Positions 39,631-49,134 of a stretch of DNA of 64,000 nt are shown here, piece after piece; position 1 is the stretch's first letter, and every line of letters starts with the position of its first letter. The stretch comes from Betaproteobacteria bacterium HGW-Betaproteobacteria-1. Its GTDB lineage: Bacteria > Pseudomonadota > Gammaproteobacteria > Burkholderiales > Methylophilaceae. A program made the translations under genes and the position numbers. The stretch covers positions 248,001 to 312,000 of the forward strand of contig PHCX01000002.1 of assembly GCA_002842435.1 (NCBI GenBank), in the 5' to 3' direction. The notes beneath the pieces are model-generated. The model was given only the letters and a program-made list of their open reading frames with translations. It was not told the DNA's origin and did not search any database.

Positions 39631-40593
39631 TCAATCCTGAGCATTGAGGATAAAACGTCCGAACGCGCGACTTTGTTGACCGGTTTTAATGGAATCAACG
39701 ACTTTATGGGTGCTGGCATCAATCACGCTGACTGCATCTTCTGACCAGCTGGCGACGTAAACGCGATGTGAGACCTTATCAAAATCAATGCCTTCTGGAA
39801 AGCCACCGGTTTCAATGGTGGCGATGACCTTGCGTGATTCGACATCAATCACGGAGACGCTGTCATCCTGTGTGTTGGTGACATAGGCGGTCTTGTTGTC
39901 CGGGCTGATGGTGGCGCAGTAGGGGCGGGTACCGACCTCGATCTTGTGCGTCTCGCCGCTGGTCAGTTCGATGACTGATACGCTGTCCTCATAGACGTTG
40001 ACGGCATAGAGATGCTTTCCGTCCGGGCTGATGCTGATGCCGAACGGGTGAGCGCCGACCGGGATACGTGCGGTGACGGTCATGCTCGCTGTGTCGATGA
40101 CGCCGATGTCATCGCTGTCGCGGTTGCTGACGTACAGCGTCTTACCATCGGGGCTGATGGCAAGCCCTGCCGGCGCTTTGCCGATGCTGACTTTGCGCTG
40201 TTGTTTGAAATCCTGCGTGCTGATGGCAATCACGCTGTCCAGATACCAGTCTGCAACGTAGAGTATCTTGCCGTCCGGTGAAACCGTGACGGCTACAGGT
40301 GAGCCGGTCAGCGGGATTTCGTCGAGCACGACATTGCTTTGGCTGTCGATGACGGAGATGGACTGGCTTTCCACATTGGAGACGAACACGCGCTGAATCT
40401 GCGGGGATACCGCTACGCCTACCGGGCCTTTGCCGACGGCGATGGTGGCAATCACTTGGTTGCTGCCGAGGTCGATCACGCTGACATCATGGCTGCCCTG
40501 ATTGGTGATATAGGCGTAATCATTGGCCAGCCCTGGCCTGGATAAGGCGAGTAGAGCAATAAAGCAGCTGGCAATGAAAATTTTTGAGTTCAA
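39631..40593 (-). CDS. Exported YVTN-family beta-propeller protein
   Basis: The 320-residue protein has a signal peptide (MNSKIFIASCFIALLALSRPGLA) followed by about seven repeats of roughly 42 residues that build a beta-propeller. Repeat cores include YITNQGSHDVSVID, VFVSNVESQSISVID, LYVSNRDSDDIGVID, YVTNTQDDSVSVID and VYVASWSEDAVSVID. Such periplasmic propellers are frequent beside PQQ-dependent dehydrogenases and cytochromes but have no single assigned function. It precedes the MxaD-like gene on the same strand. Neither a dehydrogenase nor a cytochrome gene is in the window. Confidence 0.92.
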   Translation of the reverse strand: MNSKIFIASCFIALLALSRPGLANDYAYITNQGSHDVSVIDLGSNQVIATIAVGKGPVGVAVSPQIQRVFVSNVESQSISVIDSQSNVVLDEIPLTGSPVAVTVSPDGKILYVADWYLDSVIAISTQDFKQQRKVSIGKAPAGLAISPDGKTLYVSNRDSDDIGVIDTASMTVTARIPVGAHPFGISISPDGKHLYAVNVYEDSVSVIELTSGETHKIEVGTRPYCATISPDNKTAYVTNTQDDSVSVIDVESRKVIATIETGGFPEGIDFDKVSHRVYVASWSEDAVSVIDASTHKVVDSIKTGQQSRAFGRFILNAQD

Positions 40594-40750
40594 GAAGTGT
40601 GCTTAAAGGGTGATCGGTAGCGTGTAAAAACGCGGATTGGCGGTTTGTGGTTGACTTGGAAGTATAAGCGTCGGCGCCAAACAGCGTCAAGGCGGCATGA
40701 TTCCCGACAGTGAATGACCTCTATCAATAAAAGGTGAAATATGAAAAAAT

Positions 40751-40775
40751 AAGACCAAACTTTTAAGGTCTTTTT
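40751..40775. terminator. Terminator-like hairpin in the rppH leader
   Basis: The stem AAGACC/GGTCTT (40751-40756 and 40767-40772) with a 10-base loop is followed by T5 on the plus strand and by T6 after one base on the minus strand. It ends 3 bases before the rppH ATG, and the only ribosome-binding candidate, AAGG, is inside its 3' side. It may stop minus-strand read-through from psd, or influence rppH expression. Confidence 0.55.
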
Positions 40776-40778
40776 ATC

Positions 40779-41306
40779 ATGTTAGATCGCGATGGATATC
40801 GACCTAATGTAGGCATTATTTTATGCAACGCCAGCAACAAGGTATTTTGGGGTAAACGTATCCGGGAGCATTCCTGGCAATTTCCACAAGGTGGTATCAA
40901 GCACGGTGAGACGCCTGAACAGGCAATGTACCGTGAATTGATGGAAGAAGTCGGTTTGCGTCCGGAGCATGTCAAGATTCTTGGCCGTACCCGGGATTGG
41001 TTGCGTTACGACGTACCCACCAACTGGATCAAGCGGGAATGGCGAGGCAGCTACAGAGGTCAGAAGCAGATTTGGTTCCTGTTACGCATGGTGGGGCGTG
41101 ATACCGATGTTTCTCTGCGCGCCACGGCGCACCCTGAATTTGACGCCTGGCGCTGGAACGAGTACTGGGTGCCGCTGGAAAGTGTGATCGAGTTCAAGCG
41201 AGACGTTTACCGTATGGCATTGAATGAGTTGTCGCATCATCTCAATCATGATCATCCACGACGTAGTGTGAACAAGCAGGCGGCTGAAACCCGGCAGGTC
41301 AGTTGA
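40779..41306 (+). CDS. rppH: RNA pyrophosphohydrolase RppH
   Basis: RppH removes pyrophosphate from the 5' end of mRNAs and so triggers RNase E/G-dependent decay. The 175-residue Nudix protein starts [17 protein letters not shown]. Its Nudix box starts at Gly38 ([17 protein letters not shown], then MEEVGL), with the catalytic Glu53, Glu56 and Glu57. The WQFPQGG and [11 protein letters not shown] segments are typical. The ATG lies directly behind a terminator-like hairpin. It converges on psd. RNase G, which prefers 5'-monophosphate RNA, is encoded at about 52-53 kb. Confidence 0.97.
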   Translation: MLDRDGYRPNVGIILCNASNKVFWGKRIREHSWQFPQGGIKHGETPEQAMYRELMEEVGLRPEHVKILGRTRDWLRYDVPTNWIKREWRGSYRGQKQIWFLLRMVGRDTDVSLRATAHPEFDAWRWNEYWVPLESVIEFKRDVYRMALNELSHHLNHDHPRRSVNKQAAETRQVS

Positions 41307-41346
41307 TGAACTGTTAAAAAAGGTCAGTTCGTTACGTTCTGTAAGT

Positions 41347-42195
41347 TCATGGCTTATTGGCCATGACCTCACCCAGGCGGACAGCCCTGCCGGCAGCCCA
41401 TTGCGGATTGAAATCCAGCTTGTCAGCCGGGAACAGCATGACAACAGTGGATCCCAGCAGGAAGCGTCCCATCTCTTCGCCCTGCTTTAGGGCAATGTTC
41501 TCTTCATCATAGCGCCAGTTTCGCACGGTTCCTGACCGTGGTGGATTGACAATGCCATGCCATGAGGTGGCCATGCTGCCGACGATGGTAGCACCGACCA
41601 GTATCAGCACAAAGCTACCGATGGTTTTAGACTCGAATTCACAGACGATGCGTTCATTGCGGGCGAACAGGCCCGGCACACCTGCTGCGGTTGCCGGATT
41701 CACCGAGAACAGGTCGCCCGGCACGTAATGCATGTTCTTCAGTTGGCCGTCGCAGGGCATATGGATTCGATGGTAATCCCGAGGGCTTAAATACAGTGTA
41801 GCGAAACTACCGTCCCTGAATTTTTCCGCCAGTGCCTCGTCACCCGCAAGCAGGGCGGTGGCTGAATATTGATGCCCTTTAGCCTGGAAGATCTGGCCGT
41901 TTTTGATGGCACCAAACTGACTGATGGCGCCATCCACCGGGCAGATAAAATCCGCGCTGGCGATGGGTCTTGCATCAGCGCGCAGGGCGCGGGTGAAGAA
42001 GTCGTTAAAGGTCGCATATTTGTCGATATCCGGCTCAGCCGCTTCCGCCATGTTGACGCCGTAACGGCCAACGAACCAGCGAATCACGGCCGTAGTCAGC
42101 CGGCCGGCTTTTGCATTGGCGAATTTTCCGGCAAGGATGGTGATGGCCTGTTTCGGCAGACAATACTGAATGATGACGGCAAGACGTTTATGCAC
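41347..42195 (-). CDS. psd: Phosphatidylserine decarboxylase proenzyme
   Basis: Psd makes phosphatidylethanolamine, the main membrane phospholipid, and self-cleaves to create a pyruvoyl cofactor. The 282-residue product ends with the cleavage motif MGRFLLGSTVVMLFP, where the LGST serine becomes the pyruvoyl group. FFTRALRADARPI, SPRDYHRIHMPCDG and VLILVGATIVGSM are family signatures. A terminator at 42251-42288 separates it from ilvC, so psd probably has its own promoter in the 55 bases before its ATG. Confidence 0.97.
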   Translation of the reverse strand: MHKRLAVIIQYCLPKQAITILAGKFANAKAGRLTTAVIRWFVGRYGVNMAEAAEPDIDKYATFNDFFTRALRADARPIASADFICPVDGAISQFGAIKNGQIFQAKGHQYSATALLAGDEALAEKFRDGSFATLYLSPRDYHRIHMPCDGQLKNMHYVPGDLFSVNPATAAGVPGLFARNERIVCEFESKTIGSFVLILVGATIVGSMATSWHGIVNPPRSGTVRNWRYDEENIALKQGEEMGRFLLGSTVVMLFPADKLDFNPQWAAGRAVRLGEVMANKP

Positions 42196-42250
42196 AAGGG
42201 CCTCGAAGGGAATTTGACGGGTAATGCATTATATGGAGTGCGTGACTGAT

Positions 42251-42288
42251 AAAAAAGGGCAGGACGTTTTACGTCCTGCCCTTTTTGG
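42251..42288 (-). terminator. Rho-independent terminator after ilvC
   Basis: The stem AAAGGGCAGGACGT/ACGTCCTGCCCTTT with a TTTT loop is flanked by A and T runs. It lies 17 bases beyond the ilvC stop. Confidence 0.92.
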
Positions 42289-42304
42289 TTTCAATGCCTG
42301 CTGA

Positions 42305-43330
<1,026 letters not shown>

Positions 43331-43360
43331 TTAGTTCAATCTTTGAAAATAGTGGTGGTT

Positions 43361-43852
43361 CTATACTTTTAGAATGCGGTCGCCGCGACCGATGCCTGAG
43401 GCGCCGGTTCGTACGGTTTCCAGAATGGCGCTTTTGTCGAGCGCTTCAAGAAAGGCATCCAGCTTGGAGCTGGAGCCGGTGACCTCGATCGTGTAGCTGC
43501 CATCTGCCACGTCGATGATCCTGCCGCGGAAGATGTCGCACATCCGTTTCATTTCATCGCGAAAAATACCGGTGGCCTTGACCTTGACCAGCATCAGTTC
43601 GCGTTCGATATAACGCCCGTCATTCAGGTCGAGCACCTTGACCACATCGACCAGCTTGTTGAGCTGTTTGATGATCTGCTCGATCACATCCTCTGATCCG
43701 GAAGTGACGATGGTCATGCGTGACAGCGTGGCATCTTCGGTGGGCGCCACGGTCAGAGATTCGATATTGTAGGCACGTGCCGAGAACAGGCCGGCGACAC
43801 GTGATAGCGCGCCGGATTCGTTTTCCATCAGCAGCGAAATGATATGTTTCAT
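43361..43852 (-). CDS. ilvN: Acetolactate synthase small (regulatory) subunit
   Basis: The small subunit activates the catalytic subunit and confers valine feedback inhibition. The 163-residue protein starts MKHIISLLMENESGALSRVAGLFSARAYNIESL, the N-terminal ACT domain with its valine-binding region. The C-terminal domain contains RELMLVKVKA and EVTGSSSKLDAFL. It starts one base after the ilvB stop, so translation is coupled. Naming as ilvH instead of ilvN varies among genomes. Confidence 0.97.
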   Translation of the reverse strand: MKHIISLLMENESGALSRVAGLFSARAYNIESLTVAPTEDATLSRMTIVTSGSEDVIEQIIKQLNKLVDVVKVLDLNDGRYIERELMLVKVKATGIFRDEMKRMCDIFRGRIIDVADGSYTIEVTGSSSKLDAFLEALDKSAILETVRTGASGIGRGDRILKV

Positions 43853-43853
43853 C

Positions 43854-45587
43854 TTATTCTTCTCCCGCCAGAATCATTTCGGACAAGCCCTTGCCGTTCG
43901 GCACCATGGGGAATACGTTTTCTGTCTGGTCGGTGATGAAGTTCATGAAAACAAAGCGGTCCTTCATGTCAAAGGCTTCTTTCAGCGCACCCTCCACGTC
44001 TGCTGGATTGACGATGTTCATGCCGACGTGACCGTAGGATTCGGCCAATTTGACGAAGTCCGGCAGGCTGTCCATATAGGATTCCGAATAGCGGTTCTCA
44101 TAAAAGAACTCCTGCCACTGGCGCACCATGCCTAGATAACGGTTGTTGAGCAGAATGACCTTGATCGGCAACCGGAACTGATGGCAGGTCGACAGTTCCT
44201 GGATATTCATCTGGATACTGCCTTCGCCGGTGATGCAGGCGACCTGTGCCGTCGGGTTTGCCAGTTGGCAACCCATGGCATATGGCAGGCCAACGCCCAT
44301 GGTGCCGAGGCCGCCTGAGTTGATCCAGCGACGTGGCTTGTCGAACTTGTAGTATTGCGCTGCCCACATCTGGTGCTGACCGACGTCGGAAGTGACGTAG
44401 GCATCGCCCTTGGTGACTTCCCACAGTTTCTCGATGACGTATTGGGGCTTGATGACCTCGGTGCTGTTTTTGTAGACCAGCGATTTCTTTTCGCGCCAGG
44501 TATCGATCTGCTGCCACCATGATTTGATGTCGCCGGCATCCGGTGTCTTGGTCTCGGCGATCAGCAGTTCGTTCATCTCGGTCAGCACGGATTTGACGTC
44601 ACCGACGATGGGCACGTCGATCTTGACGCGCTTGGAGATGGAGGAGGGATCGACATCAACATGGATGATGGTGCGGTCCTTGCTGAAGAAATGGCCGGGG
44701 TTGCCGATGACGCGGTCGTCAAAGCGTGCACCGACGGCGAGCAGGACGTCGCAGTTCTGCATCGCCATATTGGCTTCGTAGGTGCCGTGCATGCCAAGCA
44801 TGCCAAGGAACTGGTTGTCTGTAGACGGATAGCCGCCCAGACCCATCAGCGTATTGGTCACCGGATAGCCGAGCTTGCGTGCAAACTGGATCAGTTCTTC
44901 AGCAGCATTGCCGAGAACGACGCCGCCGCCGGTGTAAATCATGGGGCGTTTGGCTTCCAGCAGCAGTTTGACGGCCTTCTTGATCTGTCCGGAATGGCCC
45001 TTGATGATGGGCGTGTAGGAACGCATCTCCACGCTGGCCGGATATTCGAACTTGGCAAAGTGTGCCGTGATGTCTTTCGGGATGTCGACAACCACAGGGC
45101 CGGGACGGCCGGTGGCGGCGATATAGAAAGCCTTCTTGATAGTCGCGGCGATATCCTTGACGTCCTTCACCAGGAAGTTGTGCTTGACGCATGGGCGCGT
45201 GATGCCGACCATGTCGACCTCTTGGAAGGCGTCCATGCCGATGGCTGGTGCCGGCACCTGGCCGCTGATCACGACCAGCGGGATGGAGTCCATATAGGCC
45301 GTGGCTATGCCGGTGATCGCATTGGTAGCGCCGGGGCCGGAGGTGACCAGCGCTACGCCGACTTCGCCGGTGGCTCGTGCAAAGGCGTCGGCTGCATGTA
45401 CTGCAGCCTGTTCGTGACGCACCAGGATGTGTTTGAACGCATCCTGTTTGAAAATTTCATCGTAGATGTGCAGAACCGCACCGCCAGGATAGCCAAAAAC
45501 GAATTTGACTTTCTCTTCCTGCAGGCAACGAATGAGAATTTCAGCACCTGAAATCTGGTGAGAGTGTGGCGAGGTTCGGTCTTCCAT
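43854..45587 (-). CDS. ilvB: Acetolactate synthase large subunit
   Basis: This thiamine-diphosphate and FAD enzyme joins two pyruvates, or pyruvate and 2-oxobutyrate, at the start of branched-chain amino-acid synthesis. The 577-residue protein has the FGYPGGAVLHIYDEI segment with the catalytic glutamate region VRHEQAAVHAADAFARATG. The ThDP motif is GEGSIQMNIQELSTC, ending NNRYLGMVRQWQ. It heads ilvBNC and has a sigma-70 promoter at 45625-45653. The 5' leader is only about 30 bases, too short for a peptide attenuator. Confidence 0.97.
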   Translation of the reverse strand: MEDRTSPHSHQISGAEILIRCLQEEKVKFVFGYPGGAVLHIYDEIFKQDAFKHILVRHEQAAVHAADAFARATGEVGVALVTSGPGATNAITGIATAYMDSIPLVVISGQVPAPAIGMDAFQEVDMVGITRPCVKHNFLVKDVKDIAATIKKAFYIAATGRPGPVVVDIPKDITAHFAKFEYPASVEMRSYTPIIKGHSGQIKKAVKLLLEAKRPMIYTGGGVVLGNAAEELIQFARKLGYPVTNTLMGLGGYPSTDNQFLGMLGMHGTYEANMAMQNCDVLLAVGARFDDRVIGNPGHFFSKDRTIIHVDVDPSSISKRVKIDVPIVGDVKSVLTEMNELLIAETKTPDAGDIKSWWQQIDTWREKKSLVYKNSTEVIKPQYVIEKLWEVTKGDAYVTSDVGQHQMWAAQYYKFDKPRRWINSGGLGTMGVGLPYAMGCQLANPTAQVACITGEGSIQMNIQELSTCHQFRLPIKVILLNNRYLGMVRQWQEFFYENRYSESYMDSLPDFVKLAESYGHVGMNIVNPADVEGALKEAFDMKDRFVFMNFITDQTENVFPMVPNGKGLSEMILAGEE

Positions 45588-45624
45588 ATAGTGCTTGTTT
45601 TTACTGAGGATTATTGAACCCTAA

Positions 45625-45653
45625 ACAGTAACTGCTTGCATGATTTTGGTCAA
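45625..45653 (-). promoter_or_regulatory. Predicted sigma-70 promoter of ilvBNC
   Basis: On the minus strand TTGACC (45648-45653) and TACTGT (45625-45630) are exactly 17 bases apart. Transcription would start near 45618, about 31 bases before the ilvB ATG. Confidence 0.6.
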
Positions 45654-45722
45654 GGCTAAATCCTTATGGAATCATGCGGGAGGCGTATGGGTCAGCCGGG
45701 ATGTGAAGTCGGTTTTTCCTGC

Positions 45723-47504
45723 CTAATCAAGGGGTGAGGGGGCGACCTTGAGCAATTCTTCGATCGTGGTGATGCCTGCCGCGACTTTTTCTGCGCCATT
45801 GATCATCAGGGGCACCATGCCTTCACGATGGGCAGTGGCGCGAATGGCAGCGAGATCTGCATTCTGTGCAATCAACTTCTTGATGGCGGGGCTGATGGTC
45901 AGCATCTCATAGATGCCGCTACGGCCGCGATAGCCTGTCATTCTGCATTCAAGGCAGCCGACTGCTTTCTGAATCTGGTTGGGTTTGGCGATTTTCCAGG
46001 GGCTGACCAATGCATCCCAAGTGGCTTGGTCGATGTCCGTCGCTTCCTTGCAGTGCGGGCAAAGTGTCCGCACCAGGCGCTGCGCCATGATGCCGATGAC
46101 GGTGGAGTTGATCAGGTAGAACGGGACATCCAGATCGAGCAGGCGGGTGATGGATGAAGGCGCGTCATTGGTGTGCAGGGTGGAGAGCACCAGGTGGCCG
46201 GTTAACGCCGCCTGGGTCGCCATCTCGGCAGTTTCGCCGTCGCGGATTTCGCCGACCATGATGATGTCCGGATCCTGGCGCAACAGGGTGCGGATGCCGT
46301 CGGAGAAGGTCAGGTCGATGTTTTGCTGAACCTGCATCTGATTGAAGGCGGGTTCGACCATTTCAATCGGGTCTTCTACTGAGCAGACATTGACTTCCTC
46401 TGTCGCCAATTGCTTCAGCGTTGAATAGAGGGTTGTCGTTTTGCCGGAGCCGGTGGGGCCGGTGACCAGGATGATGCCGTTCGGGTTGGCAGTCCATTCC
46501 TTCCACAGTGCATCCTGTGCCTTGGAGAAGCCCAGCTGGATGAAGTCTTTGACCAGATTCTCCGGTGTGAAGATACGCATCACCAGTTTTTCGCCGAAAG
46601 CGGTGGGCATGGTCGACAGCCGCAATTCGATTTCCTGGCCTTCTGCCGACAGCGTCTTGATGCGACCATCCTGCGGCCGGCGTTTTTCTACCATGTCCAT
46701 GCGGCCGAGCAGTTTGATGCGGCTGGTGATGGCGTTCATGATGGTGGAGGGCAGTTGGTAGACCTGATGCAGGATGCCGTCGATGCGGAAGCGAATGAGG
46801 CCGATGTTTCGCCGCGGTTCCAGATGGATGTCGCTGGCGCGCTGCTCGAAGGCATATTTGAACAGCCAGTCGACGATGTTGACGATATGCTGCTCGTTGG
46901 CATCCAGGTTCTTGCTGTTGCCGAGTTCGACCAGTTGCTCGAAATTCTGCACGCCGACGATCTGGCCGGCTTTCGCGCTACTGGCCAGATTGATGGAGTT
47001 GGCGAGGTTGTAGATTTCCGGCAGATAGCGGTTGATTTCGAGCGGATTGGTGACAACCAGCTTGATCTTCATGCCTAGTGCACGCTCCAGATCAGGCACC
47101 CATTCGGTCTGGAAAGGTTCTGCCGTGGCGATGGTCGCTACGTTGCCCTGCACTTTGACCGGCATGATCTTCAGGCGTTCAGCGTAGGCTTTGGAGACGA
47201 TCTGGGCGACCGAACCGAAATCGAGCTTGAGCGGGTCAACATGGTAGTAATCGAGTCCGGCGCGGCCAGCCAGCCAGACGGTCAATGACTCGACGGTCAG
47301 TGGCTTGTTTTCTGCTGCCAGGTTCTTCCATTGTTGTTCGCCTACAACTACCAGTGGATGCAGGTTGGAGCGGTCGAGTTTGCGGTCCTTGTAGAGTTTC
47401 TCCGCTTGGGATTTTTCGACCATGCCGTCGTTCACCAGCATGCGCAGTGCATCGCCTAGTGTCAGACGACCTTGCAATGTGATGATGGTGTTCGCTTTGG
47501 CCAT
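45723..47504 (-). CDS. PilB/GspE-family secretion ATPase (second copy)
   Basis: This is a 593-residue hexameric ATPase of the type II secretion/type IV pilus extension class, clearly distinct from the PilB at 21-23 kb. It has a GspE N-terminal domain (LTLGDALRMLVNDGMVEKSQ) and a second conserved domain (LDFGSVAQIVSKAYAERLKI). Walker A GPTGSGKTTTLYSTL is near residue 350, Walker B is DPDIIMVGEIRD, and the His box is LTGHLVLSTLHT. Two CxxC pairs (LCPHCK and CLECRMTGYRG) bind zinc. It sits beside nadC, with no pilin, platform or secretin gene nearby. It may be an alternative extension motor or serve a type II system encoded elsewhere. Confidence 0.92.
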   Translation of the reverse strand: MAKANTIITLQGRLTLGDALRMLVNDGMVEKSQAEKLYKDRKLDRSNLHPLVVVGEQQWKNLAAENKPLTVESLTVWLAGRAGLDYYHVDPLKLDFGSVAQIVSKAYAERLKIMPVKVQGNVATIATAEPFQTEWVPDLERALGMKIKLVVTNPLEINRYLPEIYNLANSINLASSAKAGQIVGVQNFEQLVELGNSKNLDANEQHIVNIVDWLFKYAFEQRASDIHLEPRRNIGLIRFRIDGILHQVYQLPSTIMNAITSRIKLLGRMDMVEKRRPQDGRIKTLSAEGQEIELRLSTMPTAFGEKLVMRIFTPENLVKDFIQLGFSKAQDALWKEWTANPNGIILVTGPTGSGKTTTLYSTLKQLATEEVNVCSVEDPIEMVEPAFNQMQVQQNIDLTFSDGIRTLLRQDPDIIMVGEIRDGETAEMATQAALTGHLVLSTLHTNDAPSSITRLLDLDVPFYLINSTVIGIMAQRLVRTLCPHCKEATDIDQATWDALVSPWKIAKPNQIQKAVGCLECRMTGYRGRSGIYEMLTISPAIKKLIAQNADLAAIRATAHREGMVPLMINGAEKVAAGITTIEELLKVAPSPLD

Positions 47505-47512
47505 GCGCTACC

Positions 47513-48406
47513 TTACTCGAAACGCATGGAGAGGTCGATAGCCCGCAAGTCCTTGGTCAGGTGACCTATCGAGATGCGGTCGACGCCGGTCAGTGCAACC
47601 GTGCGTACGTTATCGATACTGATGCCGCCCGATGCTTCAAGGATAGCGCGGCCCTGATTGATTTTTACCGCTTCCGCCATGTCCGAGTGGCTGAAGTTGT
47701 CCAGCAGTATGGAAGTCGCGCCGGCCTCCAGTGCGGTTTGCAGATCATGCAGGTTTTCGACTTCGATCTGGATCGGGATGCCGTTGCCGATTTGCGTGGC
47801 CTTCGCCAGCGCCTGTGCAATGCCCCCGGCGGCAGCGATATGGTTTTCCTTGATCAGGATGCCGTCATATAGCCCCAGCCGTTGATTCTGGCCGCCGCCA
47901 ACCAGCACGGCGTATTTCTGTGCAAGCCTGAGTCCTGGCAGGGTTTTGCGCGTATCGAGAATGCCGCAGTGGCAACTTTTGACGGCATCGACGAATTTGC
48001 GGGTTTCCGTTGCGGTGGCTGATAGCGTCTGCAGGAAGTTCAATGCGCAGCGTTCGGCGCTCAACATGGCTCGGGCGTGGCCGGAAATGCTGACCAATTG
48101 CTGGCCGGGCTGGACAGCGTCGCCTTCGCTGATCTGCCAGTTGATCTTAATGCCCTGATCCAGTTGCGTGAAGCAGGTTTGTGCCCAGGGTAGTCCGCAG
48201 ATCACGGCCTGCTCGCGACTGATGATGCTGGCACGGGCGCGTTGTTCCGCTGGAATCAGCTTTGCCGTATGGTCGCCGGAGAAATCGGTAGAACCAATAT
48301 CCTCGTGCAATGCTCCAAGCACATTATCCAGCATGGCCTGTTGCAATCGCTGCAAATTGGCACCTGTCATGCGAGCGTGAAATAAGGAAGGATTCATGAA
48401 TTCCAT
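47513..48406 (-). CDS. nadC: Nicotinate-nucleotide pyrophosphorylase (carboxylating)
   Basis: NadC makes nicotinate mononucleotide from quinolinate in NAD synthesis. The protein (up to 297 residues) has AERCALNFLQTLSATAT, the DTRKTLPGLRLAQKYAV signature and the EVENLHDLQTALEAG and LEASGGISIDNVR motifs. The start is uncertain: ATG at 48406 reads MEFMNPSLF, ATG at 48397 reads MNPSLFHAR, and ATG at 48370 reads MTGANLQRL. A -10-like TATAAT overlaps the first of these, which argues for 48397 or later. It ends 8 bases before the start of the GspE-like gene, which is probably cotranscribed. Confidence 0.95.
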   Translation of the reverse strand: MEFMNPSLFHARMTGANLQRLQQAMLDNVLGALHEDIGSTDFSGDHTAKLIPAEQRARASIISREQAVICGLPWAQTCFTQLDQGIKINWQISEGDAVQPGQQLVSISGHARAMLSAERCALNFLQTLSATATETRKFVDAVKSCHCGILDTRKTLPGLRLAQKYAVLVGGGQNQRLGLYDGILIKENHIAAAGGIAQALAKATQIGNGIPIQIEVENLHDLQTALEAGATSILLDNFSHSDMAEAVKINQGRAILEASGGISIDNVRTVALTGVDRISIGHLTKDLRAIDLSMRFE

Positions 48407-48412
48407 TATAAT
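48405..48412. promoter_or_regulatory. Overlapping -10 elements between nadC and the GST gene
   Basis: The self-complementary 8-mer ATTATAAT supplies a perfect TATAAT on each strand (plus 48407-48412, minus 48405-48410). No strong -35 is evident on either side. Confidence 0.35.
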
Positions 48413-48427
48413 GCAGGCCTGTACTTA

Positions 48428-48455
48428 CCGTATTCAATTACCCGTATTCAATTAA
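48428..48455 (+). repeat. Tandem duplication of a 14-base unit upstream of the GST gene
   Basis: CCGTATTCAATTAC is followed directly by CCGTATTCAATTAA, which looks like a recent small duplication or two adjacent protein-binding sites. It lies 20-47 bases before the GST start codon. Confidence 0.6.
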
Positions 48456-48474
48456 CTGACGATAACCGCCAATC

Positions 48475-49086
48475 ATGAAGCTACTCTATTCCCTTACCAG
48501 CCCCTATGCCAGAAAAGTGCGTGTAGTCGCCGCGGAAAAGCGCATCGAGATCGAGATGCTGATAGTGGCGCTGGCAGACCCCGACTGCCCGGTCATACAT
48601 CACAATCCATTGGGCAAGATCCCGGTGTTGATTCTGGATGATGGCGAAAGCCTGTTTGATTCGCGCGTGATCGTCGAGTATCTGGACAACCGCACGCCGC
48701 TGGCCAGACTGATTCCGCAGGAAAACTCAGCCAAGATATGGGTGCGTCGCTGGGAGGCGCTTGCAGACGGTGTTTGCGATGCGGCGATTCTTGCCAGACA
48801 GGAAGCGGCGCGTCCGGAGAATTTGCGTGACGCGGCGGTGATCGAGAAGCAGATGGGCAAGGTGACGCGTGGCCTGACCCAGTTGAATGCAGAGTTGGGC
48901 GAGAACAAGTGGTGTGTCGACGATACTTTCAGTCTGGCTGACATTGCGCTCGGCTGCTTGCTGGGCTGGCTCGATCTGCGTTACTCCGACATGGGCTGGC
49001 GCGATGCCTATCCCAACCTGGCACGGCATTTCGATGAGATGATGAAACGGTCCTCGTTCAGTGAGACCGTGCCGCCTGCAAGCTGA
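48475..49086 (+). CDS. Glutathione S-transferase family protein
   Basis: The 203-residue protein starts MKLLYSLTSPYARKVRVVAAEKRIEIEM, a thioredoxin-fold N-terminal GST domain in which Ser9 is the probable glutathione-activating residue. NPLGKIPVLILDDGESLFDSRVIVEYLD carries the glutathione-binding cis-Pro and Ser. The C-terminal helical domain has FSLADIALGCLLGWLDLRY. It resembles bacterial YibF/GstB-like enzymes; the substrate is unknown. It is divergent from nadC and converges on mnmA. Confidence 0.93.
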   Translation: MKLLYSLTSPYARKVRVVAAEKRIEIEMLIVALADPDCPVIHHNPLGKIPVLILDDGESLFDSRVIVEYLDNRTPLARLIPQENSAKIWVRRWEALADGVCDAAILARQEAARPENLRDAAVIEKQMGKVTRGLTQLNAELGENKWCVDDTFSLADIALGCLLGWLDLRYSDMGWRDAYPNLARHFDEMMKRSSFSETVPPAS

Positions 49087-49102
49087 GCGAATTAGCCGAA
49101 TA

Positions 49103-49130
49103 CTTCGCACCTGACTAATCGGGTGCGAAG
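49103..49130. terminator. Hairpin between the convergent GST and mnmA genes
   Basis: The 9-base stem CTTCGCACC/GGTGCGAAG with a 10-base loop lies 16 bases after the GST stop and 4 bases beyond the mnmA stop. Neither side has a strong T-run, so it may protect 3' ends or be a weak terminator. Confidence 0.5.
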
Positions 49131-49134
49131 ATAA

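Noticed and set aside
45588-45722. Possible leader-peptide attenuator of ilvBNC
   Set aside because: The predicted leader is about 30 bases, with no run of Val, Leu or Ile codons and no terminator hairpin.
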